In this document: positions 1 through 7,845 of the stretch, piece after piece
Layout: the number at the start of each line of letters is the position of its first letter
How positions within the stretch are numbered: the stretch's first letter is position 1
Origin: Rhodoferax mekongensis
Lineage (GTDB): Bacteria > Pseudomonadota > Gammaproteobacteria > Burkholderiales > Burkholderiaceae_C
Direction: 5' to 3'
Assembly: GCF_032191775.1 (NCBI RefSeq)
Contig: NZ_CP132507.1
Location: 707,001-771,000, forward strand
Length of the DNA: 64,000 nucleotides
Notes under the pieces: generated by a model
Told to the model about the DNA's origin: nothing
Databases searched by the model: none
The model's input: only the letters and a program-made list of their open reading frames with translations
Translations under genes and position numbers: made by a program

Positions 1-2
1 TG

Positions 3-62
3 CGCGATGAAATCCGCCGTCGTCTGGGCGACGTATCCGCTTCTGGCGGCGTGACGGCATGA
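3..62 (+). CDS. C-terminal end of an unidentified protein (partial)
   Basis: The frame from position 3 stays open and ends in a TGA at 60-62 that overlaps the ATG of the next gene as ATGA, a common sign of translational coupling. Only about 19 residues are visible (ending GGVTA), so no family can be assigned. A second frame from position 1 also stays open to a TGA at 52-54, so the choice of frame rests mainly on the overlap. Confidence 0.4.
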   Translation, partial: RDEIRRRLGDVSASGGVTA

Positions 63-928
63 GCTTTACCGCTGCGCTGCCTACCTTGCTGTTGCTGGCG
101 CTTGCGCTGGTCATGTTCGGCTTGGGCCTGTCATTGACTGTGCAGGACTTTGCCCGCCTGCGTGAGCATCCCCGTGCAGTACTGCTGGCGCTCGCGTTGC
201 AGATGCTGGTGCTGCCGGCCGTCGCTGTGCTTTTGATTGTGCTTTGGCATGTGCCGCCCATTTATGCCGTGGGCCTGATGCTCTTGGCAGCTTCGCCCGG
301 CGGCGTCTCTGCCAACCTGTTCAGTCACTTGTTCGGTGGCAACGTGGCCATGAACATTTCGCTCACTGCGATCAATACGGTGCTCTCCATCGTTAGCCTG
401 CCGCTCATTGCCAACTGGGCCATCGCCACTTATTTGCAGAGCGGGCAGGTTGTGCCCCTGCAGTTCGGCAAGGTGCTGGAGGTGGTCGGTGTGGTGATGG
501 TTCCGGTACTCATCGGCATGGTGGTACGCCAGCGCAAGCCCGAGTTCAGTGAGCGCATGGGCTCGCCCATGAAGGCGTTCAGCGCGGTAGTGCTGTCGGC
601 TTTCTCCTTGATTGCCATCGTCAAAGAATGGAGCGCACTGACGGCTTCCATCGACAGCCTGGGTCCGGTAGTCCTCGTCTTCAACCTTGCCAGTCTGCTG
701 GTGGGCTACTACCTCTCGCGCGCTGCGGGTCTTGCCAAACCGCTGGCCACGGCCGTGAGTTTCGAGATTGGCATCCACAACTCCACTCTGGCCATCTTCG
801 TGGCGTTATCGGTCTTGGGCAACATGCAGCTGGGCTTGCCTGCGGCCGTGTACTCGGTGAGCATGTACCTGACGGCTACGCTGTTCGGTTTTCTGGTGTT
901 GCGTCGCTCGGCGCGGGAAAGCGTGTGA
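59..928 (+). CDS. Bile acid:sodium symporter (BASS) family transporter
   Basis: The 289-residue protein is almost entirely hydrophobic, with roughly nine or ten membrane segments, and should sit in the inner membrane. The signature LAASPGGVSANLFSHL near residue 76 and the later EIGIHNSTLAI segment are typical of the BASS family, whose members carry organic anions with sodium. The substrate cannot be told from sequence. The start codon overlaps the stop of the preceding partial gene, and the stop overlaps the ATG of the next gene (ATGTGATG arrangement at 926-930), so the three probably form one transcript. Confidence 0.88.
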   Translation: MSFTAALPTLLLLALALVMFGLGLSLTVQDFARLREHPRAVLLALALQMLVLPAVAVLLIVLWHVPPIYAVGLMLLAASPGGVSANLFSHLFGGNVAMNISLTAINTVLSIVSLPLIANWAIATYLQSGQVVPLQFGKVLEVVGVVMVPVLIGMVVRQRKPEFSERMGSPMKAFSAVVLSAFSLIAIVKEWSALTASIDSLGPVVLVFNLASLLVGYYLSRAAGLAKPLATAVSFEIGIHNSTLAIFVALSVLGNMQLGLPAAVYSVSMYLTATLFGFLVLRRSARESV

Positions 929-1533
929 TGTGGTCCTTTGCTTTCCATAGGCTGGTACCCGGTCTGCTGTCCTTGTCTCTGGCGTCTGGCGCTTTTGCAC
1001 AAGCTACCGCGGCGCACGGGGGGGTAACCGTAGACGGAGTGGTCTTCGACAAAGAGGTCCAGGTGGCGGGCTCGACGCTGCGGCTCAATGGTGCAGGCTT
1101 GCGTACCAAGTTTGTTTTCAAGGTCTATGCCGCTGGTTTGTATTTGGCTACCCCCGCCAGAACCCCCGCAGACATTTATGCGGCCAAGGGGCCCAAGCGC
1201 CTGAAAGTAAGCTTTGTCCGCGAGACCGATGCCACCACTTTGGGCAAAACCATGTCTCAGGTCATGAGTGACAACCTCCCGCGGGAGCAGTTCGGCAAAT
1301 GCATACCCGGCCTCGTCAAGCTCGGTGAGCTTTTCTCCGAGAAGAAGAAAATGGGTGTGGGAGAAATGTTCACCGTGGACGAGATACCGGCCAAAGCGAC
1401 GGTCATCAGCATCAACAACAAAGTGGTGGCCGAGATTTCCGAGCCGGAGTTTTTTGCTTGTCTCATGTACAACTATTTCGGTGAGCGCCCGGCGGATGCC
1501 AATCTCAAGGCGGCCTTGTTGGGCGGTACCTGA
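928..1533 (+). CDS. Chalcone isomerase-like periplasmic protein
   Basis: A 201-residue protein with a cleavable signal peptide (SLASGAFAQA near residue 25). The mature part contains the FVFKVYAAGLYL and VSFVRETDATTLGKTMSQ segments that mark the bacterial chalcone-isomerase-like family (Pfam Chalcone_3). Bacterial members are probably not flavonoid enzymes; ligand binding in the periplasm is the usual guess. The ATG at 928 was chosen because it overlaps the stop of the BASS gene and starts directly with the signal sequence. Function beyond the fold is unknown. Confidence 0.82.
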   Translation: MWSFAFHRLVPGLLSLSLASGAFAQATAAHGGVTVDGVVFDKEVQVAGSTLRLNGAGLRTKFVFKVYAAGLYLATPARTPADIYAAKGPKRLKVSFVRETDATTLGKTMSQVMSDNLPREQFGKCIPGLVKLGELFSEKKKMGVGEMFTVDEIPAKATVISINNKVVAEISEPEFFACLMYNYFGERPADANLKAALLGGT

Positions 1534-1560
1534 CTCTTGGGAGGCGGTTAAGCTCCCCGC

Positions 1561-2445
1561 ATGCAAACCGGCGTCATCTATGCGGCCCTGGCCTACCTGG
1601 CTTGGGGCCTTTTCCCCATTTATTTCAAACAGCTCTCGGCCATCCCCGCCTTGGAGGTAGTGATGCACCGCACCGTCTGGTGCATGGTCTTGCTGCTGGC
1701 CGTGTTGGCCGTGCGCAGTCAGTGGGCCTGGCTGGGCGCGGTGTGGCGCACGCCCAAGGTCATGGGCGCATTTGCCCTCTCGGCGGTGCTCCTGGGGATC
1801 AATTGGCTGGTGTACGTGTGGGCTGTACAAAACGGCCATGTGTTGGACGCCAGCCTCGGCTATTTCATTCTCCCGCTGGTCAACGTGGGGCTGGGTTTTG
1901 TGTTCCTGCACGAACGCCCTCGCCCCGGGCAATGGCTGGCCGTCGCGGTAGCCGCTGCCGGTGTGCTTTGGTTGGCCTTGCTCTCGGGCCATGTGCCATG
2001 GGTGGCATTGGTGCTGGCCGTCACCTTCGGGTTCTACGGCCTGCTACGCAAAGTGGGCGCACTGGGCGCGCTGGAAGGGTTGACGCTGGAGACCCTGGTG
2101 CTCGCGCCATTTGCTGGGGGCTTGTTGCTGTGGTGGGGTCTGCACGGGCAGGGTGCATTGGTGCAGGGTAGCGCGACAGACATCGGCTGGCTGCTGTTGG
2201 CCGGGCCCTTTACGGCGGTGCCATTGCTGCTGTTTGCCGCCGGCGCGCGCCGCGTGTCCATGGCGACCTTGGGGCTCTTGCAATACATCTCGCCCAGCTT
2301 GCAACTGCTGATCGGTGTGTGGCTGTATGGTGAGCCGTTTGCTTCGGCACGGGCCATCGGTTTTTGCCTGATATGGGCAGCGCTGGTGGTGTACACCGTA
2401 GAGGGCTGGTGGTTCAGCCGTCGCAGCGCACGGAGCGCTCAGTAG
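1561..2445 (+). CDS. rarD: RarD-type EamA family permease
   Basis: This 294-residue protein has ten predicted membrane helices in two EamA halves. The start AALAYLAWGLFPIYFKQL and the internal INWLVYVWAVQNGHV stretch are diagnostic of RarD proteins within the drug/metabolite transporter superfamily. The E. coli name comes from a chloramphenicol phenotype, but the physiological substrate is not established. The 3' end converges on the neighbouring O-antigen-ligase-like gene and overlaps it by 7 bp. Family assignment is firm, substrate is not. Confidence 0.9.
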   Translation: MQTGVIYAALAYLAWGLFPIYFKQLSAIPALEVVMHRTVWCMVLLLAVLAVRSQWAWLGAVWRTPKVMGAFALSAVLLGINWLVYVWAVQNGHVLDASLGYFILPLVNVGLGFVFLHERPRPGQWLAVAVAAAGVLWLALLSGHVPWVALVLAVTFGFYGLLRKVGALGALEGLTLETLVLAPFAGGLLLWWGLHGQGALVQGSATDIGWLLLAGPFTAVPLLLFAAGARRVSMATLGLLQYISPSLQLLIGVWLYGEPFASARAIGFCLIWAALVVYTVEGWWFSRRSARSAQ

Positions 2446-3929
2446 CCTTCGCGGTACGCCGCGCGCCACTGCCTGCGAATGTGCTCGGTGAGCGGGCTTT
2501 CCATATTCAAGAGAGCGGCACTTTCCAGCAGCACTGCAATCACTTTGGGCTCTGGCGAAAAGTGCAGGGTTTGCAGGGACGCTGCGTACAGCGCCTCTGC
2601 CGTTTCAGACGTCACCGGCGTGGTGGTCACATAAGCAAACTGCACCTCCCCACGGAAGATGACCGAGTCGCGCACCTTGTTCAGCGTGTCCTCACGCCAC
2701 ATGTCTGCGCGGAGTGCGGGTGGCATATAGAGCTGGCTCACGCGCCAATAGTCCCAACCGGTGTAGGCGGTCGCGGTGATCAACAAGCCGGCCATCCCGC
2801 TGGCCAGTACCGGCAGCACGGACCATCGCAAAAGTCGGCGCCCGCACAACATGCCTACCGCCAGGACCGCAGCCACCTGAAACGGGGCGTACCACAGCGG
2901 GTACTCCAGCAGGCTGTGCACCGCCAGCACCAGCAGCACACCCCAGGCCAGCTGGCGGGTGGCAGAGGCCTCCCGCCAGGGACGAGCCCGCAATGTCAAG
3001 ACCAGAGCCGTACCGCACAGCATGACGGCGGCCGGTACGCCAAGCGTGACGGCAAGATGCAAGGGCAGGTTGTGTGCGTTGTCCAGAATGTCGTTGAAGC
3101 GTTCACCCGCATAAGGTTGCATGAAGTGGGCAAATTTCAGTTCACCCCACCCCCAGCCCAGCCAAGGTTTCTCGCGTATCAGCTCCAGCACATTGGCCCA
3201 CAGAACGGTGCGGCTTTGGGACCCGGCATCCTCGCCAAAGCGGTCCAGGGCATTTACGGGCACCACGCCGGTTTGCATATGCAACAGCAATGGCAGCACG
3301 ATATTGGCCGCCAGAATCAGGCCCAGTGCCAGCACGCTCCATCGCAGCAGGGGGCGCTGGCCGTGCGTCTCCCACACCAGCGCCAGTCCGGCAATCAGCA
3401 GCCATTGCACGGCCCCAGTGCGCGAGCTGCTGGCGGCATTGCCTGCAGCAAGCAGCAGCACTCCAACAGCAATCAGCCACTGCCGCAGTCTGTGTGCCGG
3501 GTGCAGGTCGCGTTTTGTCGGCCACTGCGCCATGAACAACAGGCTCAGCAGCCCGATGGAGGTGAGTGACGCAAACTGGTTCCGCTGCCTCAGGTTGGCA
3601 AACGCATTGCCAGCAGTGGTGCGGGTGATCCATTCGGTGAGCCCGCCTTCTACGGCCCCAAAGTACTGCAGCAGAGCCATGATCGAGCTCAGTAGCGCGG
3701 CCACCAGCCATGCGACGGCGACGGTGCGCACCAGTTGGTGCAGCGAGAGCCAAGGTCCACCTATCGCCCAAAGGAGCAAAAAGCCCGATGCACATGCCCC
3801 CGCAATCAGCCGCTGCATCATGTCCGGGTTGGGTCCCCAGCTGAAAGGATGCACCCACGGAAAGGCCACGCACAGCGCCAGCAGGGTCGCCAGACACCAT
3901 CGCGGATAGGCCTTGTCCCGGACGTGCAT
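2439..3929 (-). CDS. O-antigen ligase / Wzy / PglL-like membrane glycosyltransferase
   Basis: A 496-residue polytopic membrane protein with about ten to twelve helices, a large loop in the middle (GWGWGELKFAH, DNAHNLPLHLAVTLG) and a hydrophilic C-terminal tail. The QRNQFA motif, the SSSRTGA motif and the DNAHNLPL loop are shared by O-antigen ligase WaaL, Wzy polymerase and the PglL/PilO pilin O-oligosaccharyltransferases. Burkholderiales members are most often PglL-like, transferring lipid-linked glycans to pilin or other proteins, but no pilin gene lies next to it here, so the acceptor is uncertain. It lies 1 bp from the downstream-reading tautomerase gene, suggesting one transcript. Confidence 0.82.
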   Translation of the reverse strand: MHVRDKAYPRWCLATLLALCVAFPWVHPFSWGPNPDMMQRLIAGACASGFLLLWAIGGPWLSLHQLVRTVAVAWLVAALLSSIMALLQYFGAVEGGLTEWITRTTAGNAFANLRQRNQFASLTSIGLLSLLFMAQWPTKRDLHPAHRLRQWLIAVGVLLLAAGNAASSSRTGAVQWLLIAGLALVWETHGQRPLLRWSVLALGLILAANIVLPLLLHMQTGVVPVNALDRFGEDAGSQSRTVLWANVLELIREKPWLGWGWGELKFAHFMQPYAGERFNDILDNAHNLPLHLAVTLGVPAAVMLCGTALVLTLRARPWREASATRQLAWGVLLVLAVHSLLEYPLWYAPFQVAAVLAVGMLCGRRLLRWSVLPVLASGMAGLLITATAYTGWDYWRVSQLYMPPALRADMWREDTLNKVRDSVIFRGEVQFAYVTTTPVTSETAEALYAASLQTLHFSPEPKVIAVLLESAALLNMESPLTEHIRRQWRAAYREGY

Positions 3930-3930
3930 C

Positions 3931-4335
3931 TCAGGCTTTGTTGAACAGCGGGTGCAGCGTGCTGTGCTTGCCGTCGAACACTTCGTGCCCTTCGTCGATC
4001 TGCACCGTAATGCCCAGCGGCTTGTTTGCGAGTACGTCAGCCAGGTAGCTGCCGACCGTGGCTTTGAGGGCCTCCCCCATCTGCTGGTGCACCACCGGGC
4101 TGCGGCCTTTGGCCATGCGCAGGTTCATGTACAAAAAGCCGTAGTCGCCCTTGCTGTCTGCCACGGCGCTGTGGGCAGCAGGGTAGGCCAGCACGCGCGT
4201 GCCGCCGGTGGGGAAGACCTGTTTGCCGCTCTCGTCGCGTTGGGCGAGCATGGTGTCGCACAGGCTGCGGCACAGGCCGGACATGTCGGCTTCGCGGTCC
4301 AGGTTGGCGGTGTACAAAATGACCAAATGGGGCAT
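3931..4335 (-). CDS. 5-carboxymethyl-2-hydroxymuconate isomerase-like tautomerase
   Basis: A 134-residue protein starting MPHLVILYTANL. Proline after the initiator Met is the catalytic base in the tautomerase superfamily and fits the start chosen at 4335. The GDYGFLYMNLRMAKGRS segment matches CHMI (HpaF-type) proteins, which interconvert muconate tautomers in homoprotocatechuate breakdown. No other hpa genes are present, so the true substrate may differ. A longer open frame extends upstream but lacks family similarity and enters a dispersed repeat. Confidence 0.8.
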   Translation of the reverse strand: MPHLVILYTANLDREADMSGLCRSLCDTMLAQRDESGKQVFPTGGTRVLAYPAAHSAVADSKGDYGFLYMNLRMAKGRSPVVHQQMGEALKATVGSYLADVLANKPLGITVQIDEGHEVFDGKHSTLHPLFNKA

Positions 4336-4363
4336 GGCGTCTCCCTGTGTTATGAAAGAAATT

Positions 4364-4413
4364 AGACTCTGGCGCCCGTGAAACTTGCGCTGGCAGCTAT
4401 CAAAATCATAGTG
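4364..4413 (+). repeat. Dispersed palindromic repeat, copy R1
   Basis: This is a copy of the 50-bp family described for R2: left part CTGGCGCCCGTG, right part GCGCTGGCAGC, tail TATCAAAATCATAG. It lies between the divergent starts and ends of the tautomerase and DTW genes. On the minus strand its TCA (4406-4408) is the stop codon of the DTW protein. Confidence 0.85.
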
Positions 4414-5182
4414 CAAGAGCGGTCTGTGCGTCGTGGCTCTCCAGTAGCGCCCGCAATGCCAGATGGGCTGGTGTATCCAGGTGCGGAGGTAGCTGGTGCT
4501 TGGCCTGCAGGTAATGGTGGGTGTAAACGTCCAGCCAGGCTTCAAGCGCCTGCGCAGCGCGGGTCTCGCCGGCCAGTTCCAGGCAGAGTGCGCCCACTTC
4601 ACTGGTGCAGAAATGGTCTTCACGGCGCGAGCGGCGCAGGCGGTAGCGTGAGATCTGCTCAGGCTGCAGGCTGAGCACCGGAAAGCGGTCCAGGTAAGGG
4701 CTCTTGCGGAACATCTTGCGGGCTTCGGGCCAGGTGGCATCCAGCAGCACAAACAAAGGTCTTTTGCCGGTGGGCAAGTCCTGCGCAGCAGGCAGCGAGT
4801 TCACCACCCGGCCCGGTGCCACAAACTCGCCGGGAAACACCACATACGGCTGCCATTGCGGGTCGGCCAGCAGGACCAGCAGCGCGGGATCTACCTCCGT
4901 ACGGGCCCAGCCGAAGGCCCAGGTGTCGGGCACCACATCGGCAATAAGCCAGCCCGTGTTGCTGGGCTTGAGGGCTTCAATATCCGCCATGATGAGACAC
5001 ACCCCTGCGTTTGCCGGCAGTTGCGGGCGCAGCTTGCAAATGCAGTGGGCGGGGTTGATGCGGCAGCCGGGGCAGCGCTCGCCCTTCATGCCCCCACGGG
5101 CCAGAAAGGGCTTGCTGCTGCGCGCCAGCCGCTCGGCCCGCAGGCGCGACACGGCGTGCGGCAGCGCCGGGCTGTGCGTCAC
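4406..5182 (-). CDS. DTW domain tRNA-uridine aminocarboxypropyltransferase
   Basis: A 258-residue soluble protein with the cysteine set CPGCRINPAHCIC near the N-terminus and the name-giving DATW motif (LLDATWPEARKM). DTW proteins related to E. coli TapT (YfiP) put a 3-amino-3-carboxypropyl group on uridine 47 of tRNA using S-adenosylmethionine. The GTG at 5182 was preferred over an earlier start at 5248 because it gives a 4-bp GTGA overlap with the stop of the upstream gene; the 5248 start would overlap that gene by 70 bp. The stop codon lies inside dispersed repeat R1. Confidence 0.87.
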   Translation of the reverse strand: MTHSPALPHAVSRLRAERLARSSKPFLARGGMKGERCPGCRINPAHCICKLRPQLPANAGVCLIMADIEALKPSNTGWLIADVVPDTWAFGWARTEVDPALLVLLADPQWQPYVVFPGEFVAPGRVVNSLPAAQDLPTGKRPLFVLLDATWPEARKMFRKSPYLDRFPVLSLQPEQISRYRLRRSRREDHFCTSEVGALCLELAGETRAAQALEAWLDVYTHHYLQAKHQLPPHLDTPAHLALRALLESHDAQTALAL

Positions 5183-5730
5183 AGGCCCACTTTCACCGCG
5201 TGTTCTCTCGCGTACTTTGCTGCTTGCGGGCTCACCGTGCCCAAGCACAGGTAGTGCGCATCGTCCGCACCCATGGCCTCCTTGTGGGCGACCAGCGCCT
5301 CCAGTGCCTCGACGCCATGGGTTGCCGCCTTGTAGCGCTTGGCGGCGACCAGCGTTACCCGCCCGGCTTTCTCCAGTCGGAAATCCGCTGCACCCGTGGA
5401 CGGGCCTTGGGCCGCCAGACGCGTCACCGCATAGCCCTGCCGTGCAAACCGGGTCTCCAACTCTTGTGAGAACTCGCGCCAGGACAAGGCTGCCAGTCGC
5501 GCCATTTCAGCTTCAACCGCGGCGGCTGAGGGCTTGTTCCATTGCCTTTTGAGCGCGATCCCTGCGGTCACCAGAAAGGGGAAGGACCCGATGGCGCCAA
5601 ACACCACCACATCCTTGGGCAGCAGTGCCGCGCTGACCGCGCAGATCACAACCACCAGCGCCACGCTATACCACCACGGATTGCGCAACAAAATCGCAAA
5701 CAGTGAGTTGGGAGCCATTTTGAGTTTCAT
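5179..5730 (-). CDS. Membrane-anchored Mrr-like restriction endonuclease domain protein
   Basis: A 183-residue protein with two hydrophobic helices in the first 65 residues (NPWWYSVALVVVICAV and VVVFGAIGSFPFLVTAG), followed by a soluble domain that begins LSWREFSQELETRFARQGYAV and contains GAADFRLEKAGRVTLVAAKRYK. That arrangement matches the Mrr_cat domain (D then xxK), which cleaves DNA in type IV systems. The usual QxK is replaced by AAK here, so nuclease activity is uncertain. The ATG at 5730 gives a sensible membrane N-terminus; a longer frame to 5976 runs over the neighbouring gene. Its stop overlaps the DTW gene by 4 bp. Confidence 0.75.
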   Translation of the reverse strand: MKLKMAPNSLFAILLRNPWWYSVALVVVICAVSAALLPKDVVVFGAIGSFPFLVTAGIALKRQWNKPSAAAVEAEMARLAALSWREFSQELETRFARQGYAVTRLAAQGPSTGAADFRLEKAGRVTLVAAKRYKAATHGVEALEALVAHKEAMGADDAHYLCLGTVSPQAAKYAREHAVKVGL

Positions 5731-5771
5731 TTTCTTAACTCGTGAGGAAGCGATGGATGAAGAGCACGACC

Positions 5772-6023
5772 TTAGCGTCGCGGCAGCGACCAGCCCGCCC
5801 GCTGGTTGAATTTGTTGTTCTCGTAATCCCAGATGGAGCCGCAGCGGTCGCAGCGGTAACGGGTCACCGTGACGGAACGGCCGTCCCGGTCTTCTTTGCG
5901 GTTGTCCCCTTGCACCAGTTCGGCGTGTCCTGGGGCGCGCCGCCAATCGCGCTGAATGCCGCGGCAGGGTTCGCACAATGCGGCTTCACGGGCTTTCGCG
6001 GCGATTTCGTAGTTATCGGACAT
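5772..6023 (-). CDS. Small zinc-ribbon hypothetical protein
   Basis: An 83-residue protein with two CxxC pairs, CEPC near residue 17 and CDRC near residue 58, spaced like a zinc ribbon, and charged residues between them. The end of the frame reads DYENNKFNQRAGWSLPRR. It is transcribed toward the Mrr-like gene, 41 bp away, and may share its transcript. I do not recognise a named family; it could be a nucleic-acid-binding ribbon. Confidence 0.6.
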   Translation of the reverse strand: MSDNYEIAAKAREAALCEPCRGIQRDWRRAPGHAELVQGDNRKEDRDGRSVTVTRYRCDRCGSIWDYENNKFNQRAGWSLPRR

Positions 6024-6135
6024 GTTGGGGTTTCTCTGGCAGCGCCGTCGGTGGGAAAGGGCGTGATTGTCGCAGCCCCGTTGGAGTATCCGGTTTTGCG
6101 GGCCGACAAGCGCAGTGATCGCAGGGTTTTCATTT

Positions 6136-6149
6136 GCTCCGCGCGGAGC
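6136..6149. promoter_or_regulatory. Perfect 14-bp palindrome upstream of the hom leader
   Basis: GCTCCGCGCGGAGC reads the same on both strands. It lies just upstream of a TATGCT hexamer at 6163-6168 and the putative leader peptide. It could be a regulator site or part of a hairpin; no regulator can be named. Confidence 0.3.
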
Positions 6150-6174
6150 AGTTTGATTGTGCTATGCTGCGCCC

Positions 6175-6270
6175 ATGTTGTGCCATTTCTGCTCCTCTTC
6201 ACCCCGCGCCCCGGCGCGCGAGGCAGACCTGCGCAACCCCATTACCACCATTAGCACCACGGCCACCTGA
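6175..6270 (+). CDS. Putative threonine/isoleucine leader peptide of hom
   Basis: A 31-codon open frame starting at ATG 6175 ends in a run reading NPITTISTTAT then TGA at 6268-6270. Five of its last nine codons specify Thr and two Ile, the two end products of the homoserine branch, exactly as in the E. coli thrL peptide. It stops 95 bp upstream of hom, and its last codons form one arm of a strong hairpin. The start is uncertain, because no clear ribosome site precedes the ATG; the ITTISTTAT run itself is directly visible. Confidence 0.65.
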   Translation: MLCHFCSSSPRAPAREADLRNPITTISTTAT

Positions 6271-6302
6271 GTCGTGCAGGTGGCCGTTCCGGCTGCCACC
6301 TG
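6259..6302 (+). promoter_or_regulatory. Candidate transcription/translation attenuator of hom
   Basis: Three segments can pair in mutually exclusive ways. Arm A, ACGGCCACCTG (6259-6269), overlaps the last Thr codons and stop of the leader. Arm B, CAGGTGGCCGT (6277-6287), pairs perfectly with A over 11 bp. Arm C, GCCACCTG (6295-6302), pairs with the first 8 bases of B. A ribosome stalled on the Thr/Ile codons would mask A and free B to pair with C. A further GGCAGC near 6332-6340 can pair with GCTGCC in C. No long T run follows, so the final read-out (termination or ribosome access to hom) is open. Confidence 0.6.
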
Positions 6303-6365
6303 GTGTTTCCTCCGCAGAAGAACCCGGCCCCGGCAGCAGGGTCTGCAACTGTTCCGGAGACACCC

Positions 6366-7763
6366 ATGTACCAAGACCACTTCAACCTTTCCGCTGGCAG
6401 CCCTGCCGGTCGCGCAGCCCCTGCAGCGCCTGCGCCCTTGCGCGTAGGCCTCTTGGGGCTGGGCACAGTAGGCGGCGGCACTCTGGCCGTCTTGCTGCGT
6501 AATGCGGAGTTGATTGCCGCGCGCGCCGGCCGCCGCATCGAGGTGCGCCTGGTGGCCGTGCGCAACCTGCCCCGCGCGGCCGCCACGCTTGCGCAACTGC
6601 TGGGCGAATCGAGCAGCGCGCGCGTGCAGCTCACCGACGACACCCAGGCCCTGATCCACAACCCCGAGGTGGATGTCGTAGTCGAGGTCATGGGCGGCAC
6701 CACGCTGGCCCGCACCCTGGTGCTGCAGGCCATTGCCAACGGCAAGCACGTGGTCACCGCGAACAAGGCGTTGCTGGCCGAGCACGGTAGTGAGATCTTT
6801 GCCGCAGCCCAGGCGCGCGGCGTGGTCGTGGCTTATGAAGGCGCGGTGGCGGTGAGCATCCCCATCATCAAAGCGTTGCGCGAAGGGCTCACCGCCAACC
6901 GCATCGAGTGGGTGGCGGGCATCATCAACGGCACCACCAACTTCATCCTCTCCGCCATGCGCGAGCGCGGCCTCAGCTTTGCCACGGCGCTGGCCGAGGC
7001 CCAAGCCCTGGGCTACGCAGAGGCCGATCCCGCCTTCGACGTGCAAGGCATCGACGCTGCCCACAAGCTCACCCTGCTGGCTGCTAACGCCTTTGGTGTG
7101 CCGCCGCAGTTGGCCGATGTGCAGGTGCACGGCATTACCGGTCTGGACGCGGCAGACGTGGCCTTTGCCGAGCGCTGGGGCTACCGTGTGAAGCTGCTGG
7201 GCATTGCCAAGCGGCGTGGCAACGCGCTGGAGCTGCGCGTGCACCCCACGCTCTTGCCCACAGACCACCTGCTGGCCCAGGTGCACGGCAGCATGAATGC
7301 GGTCATGGTCAAGAGCGATGCAGCGGGCATCACCCTGTACTACGGCGCTGGTGCGGGGGCTGAGCCAACCGGCTCAGCCGTCATTGCCGATCTGGTGGAC
7401 CTGACCCGCAGCGCCAGCTTGCCGCCGGCGCAACGTGTGCCCGCGCTCGGTTTTCAGAGCGGTGCACTGTCGGCCATGCCGGTGGTGGCGGCTGACGATG
7501 TGCAAAACGCCTTCTATGTGCGGCTGGACCTGAGCCGCCCGGATGCCACCCTGCCGCGCGTACTGCAAGCGCTGGCTCTGGCTGGTGTGCAGGTGCAGCG
7601 CATGGAGGTACTGCCCCACCCGGCTGATGCGGTGCAACCCTGCCTGGTGCTGCTCACCCAGCCACTGGCTTTGCGCGAGCTACGTCCCGCCTTGCAAGCG
7701 GTTGAGGCCTGGCCCGAAGTGCTGGGTTATGCGAATGTGCTGCGGGTGGAAAGCTTGGTTTAG
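6366..7763 (+). CDS. hom: Homoserine dehydrogenase
   Basis: A 465-residue enzyme reducing aspartate semialdehyde to homoserine with NAD(P)H, the branch point to threonine and methionine. The Rossmann motif GLLGLGTVGGG lies near residue 28, the VTANKALLAEHG active-site segment near residue 132, GIINGTTNFIL near residue 185 and the DPAFDVQGIDAAHKL loop near residue 222. The C-terminal part (from about LSRPDATLPRVL) is an ACT domain expected to bind threonine for feedback control. No thrC or aminotransferase gene follows, so this copy stands alone. The upstream leader suggests attenuation control. SD GGAG sits 8 bases before the ATG. Confidence 0.95.
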   Translation: MYQDHFNLSAGSPAGRAAPAAPAPLRVGLLGLGTVGGGTLAVLLRNAELIAARAGRRIEVRLVAVRNLPRAAATLAQLLGESSSARVQLTDDTQALIHNPEVDVVVEVMGGTTLARTLVLQAIANGKHVVTANKALLAEHGSEIFAAAQARGVVVAYEGAVAVSIPIIKALREGLTANRIEWVAGIINGTTNFILSAMRERGLSFATALAEAQALGYAEADPAFDVQGIDAAHKLTLLAANAFGVPPQLADVQVHGITGLDAADVAFAERWGYRVKLLGIAKRRGNALELRVHPTLLPTDHLLAQVHGSMNAVMVKSDAAGITLYYGAGAGAEPTGSAVIADLVDLTRSASLPPAQRVPALGFQSGALSAMPVVAADDVQNAFYVRLDLSRPDATLPRVLQALALAGVQVQRMEVLPHPADAVQPCLVLLTQPLALRELRPALQAVEAWPEVLGYANVLRVESLV

Positions 7764-7773
7764 GCATTAAACA

Positions 7774-7823
7774 GGCTGCTGGCGCCCGTTGAATATGCGC
7801 AGGCAGCTCCTGAAACCATAGCG
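7774..7823 (+). repeat. Dispersed palindromic repeat, copy R2 (near consensus)
   Basis: The family consensus, read from the copies in this window, is left arm GCTGCTGGCGC, loop CCGTGGAATAT, right arm GCGCAAGCAGC, then tail TATCAAAATCATAGC. The arms form an imperfect hairpin. This copy follows the hom stop by 10 bp and precedes the 3' end of the convergent marR gene. Confidence 0.88.
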
Positions 7824-7845
7824 GATAGCAGGCTCAGCAGGGGCT

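Noticed and set aside
6131-6170. Possible repeat copy upstream of the hom leader
   Set aside because: The GCGCGGAGCAG segment resembles the right arm, but the left arm and loop are absent; treated as a simple palindrome.
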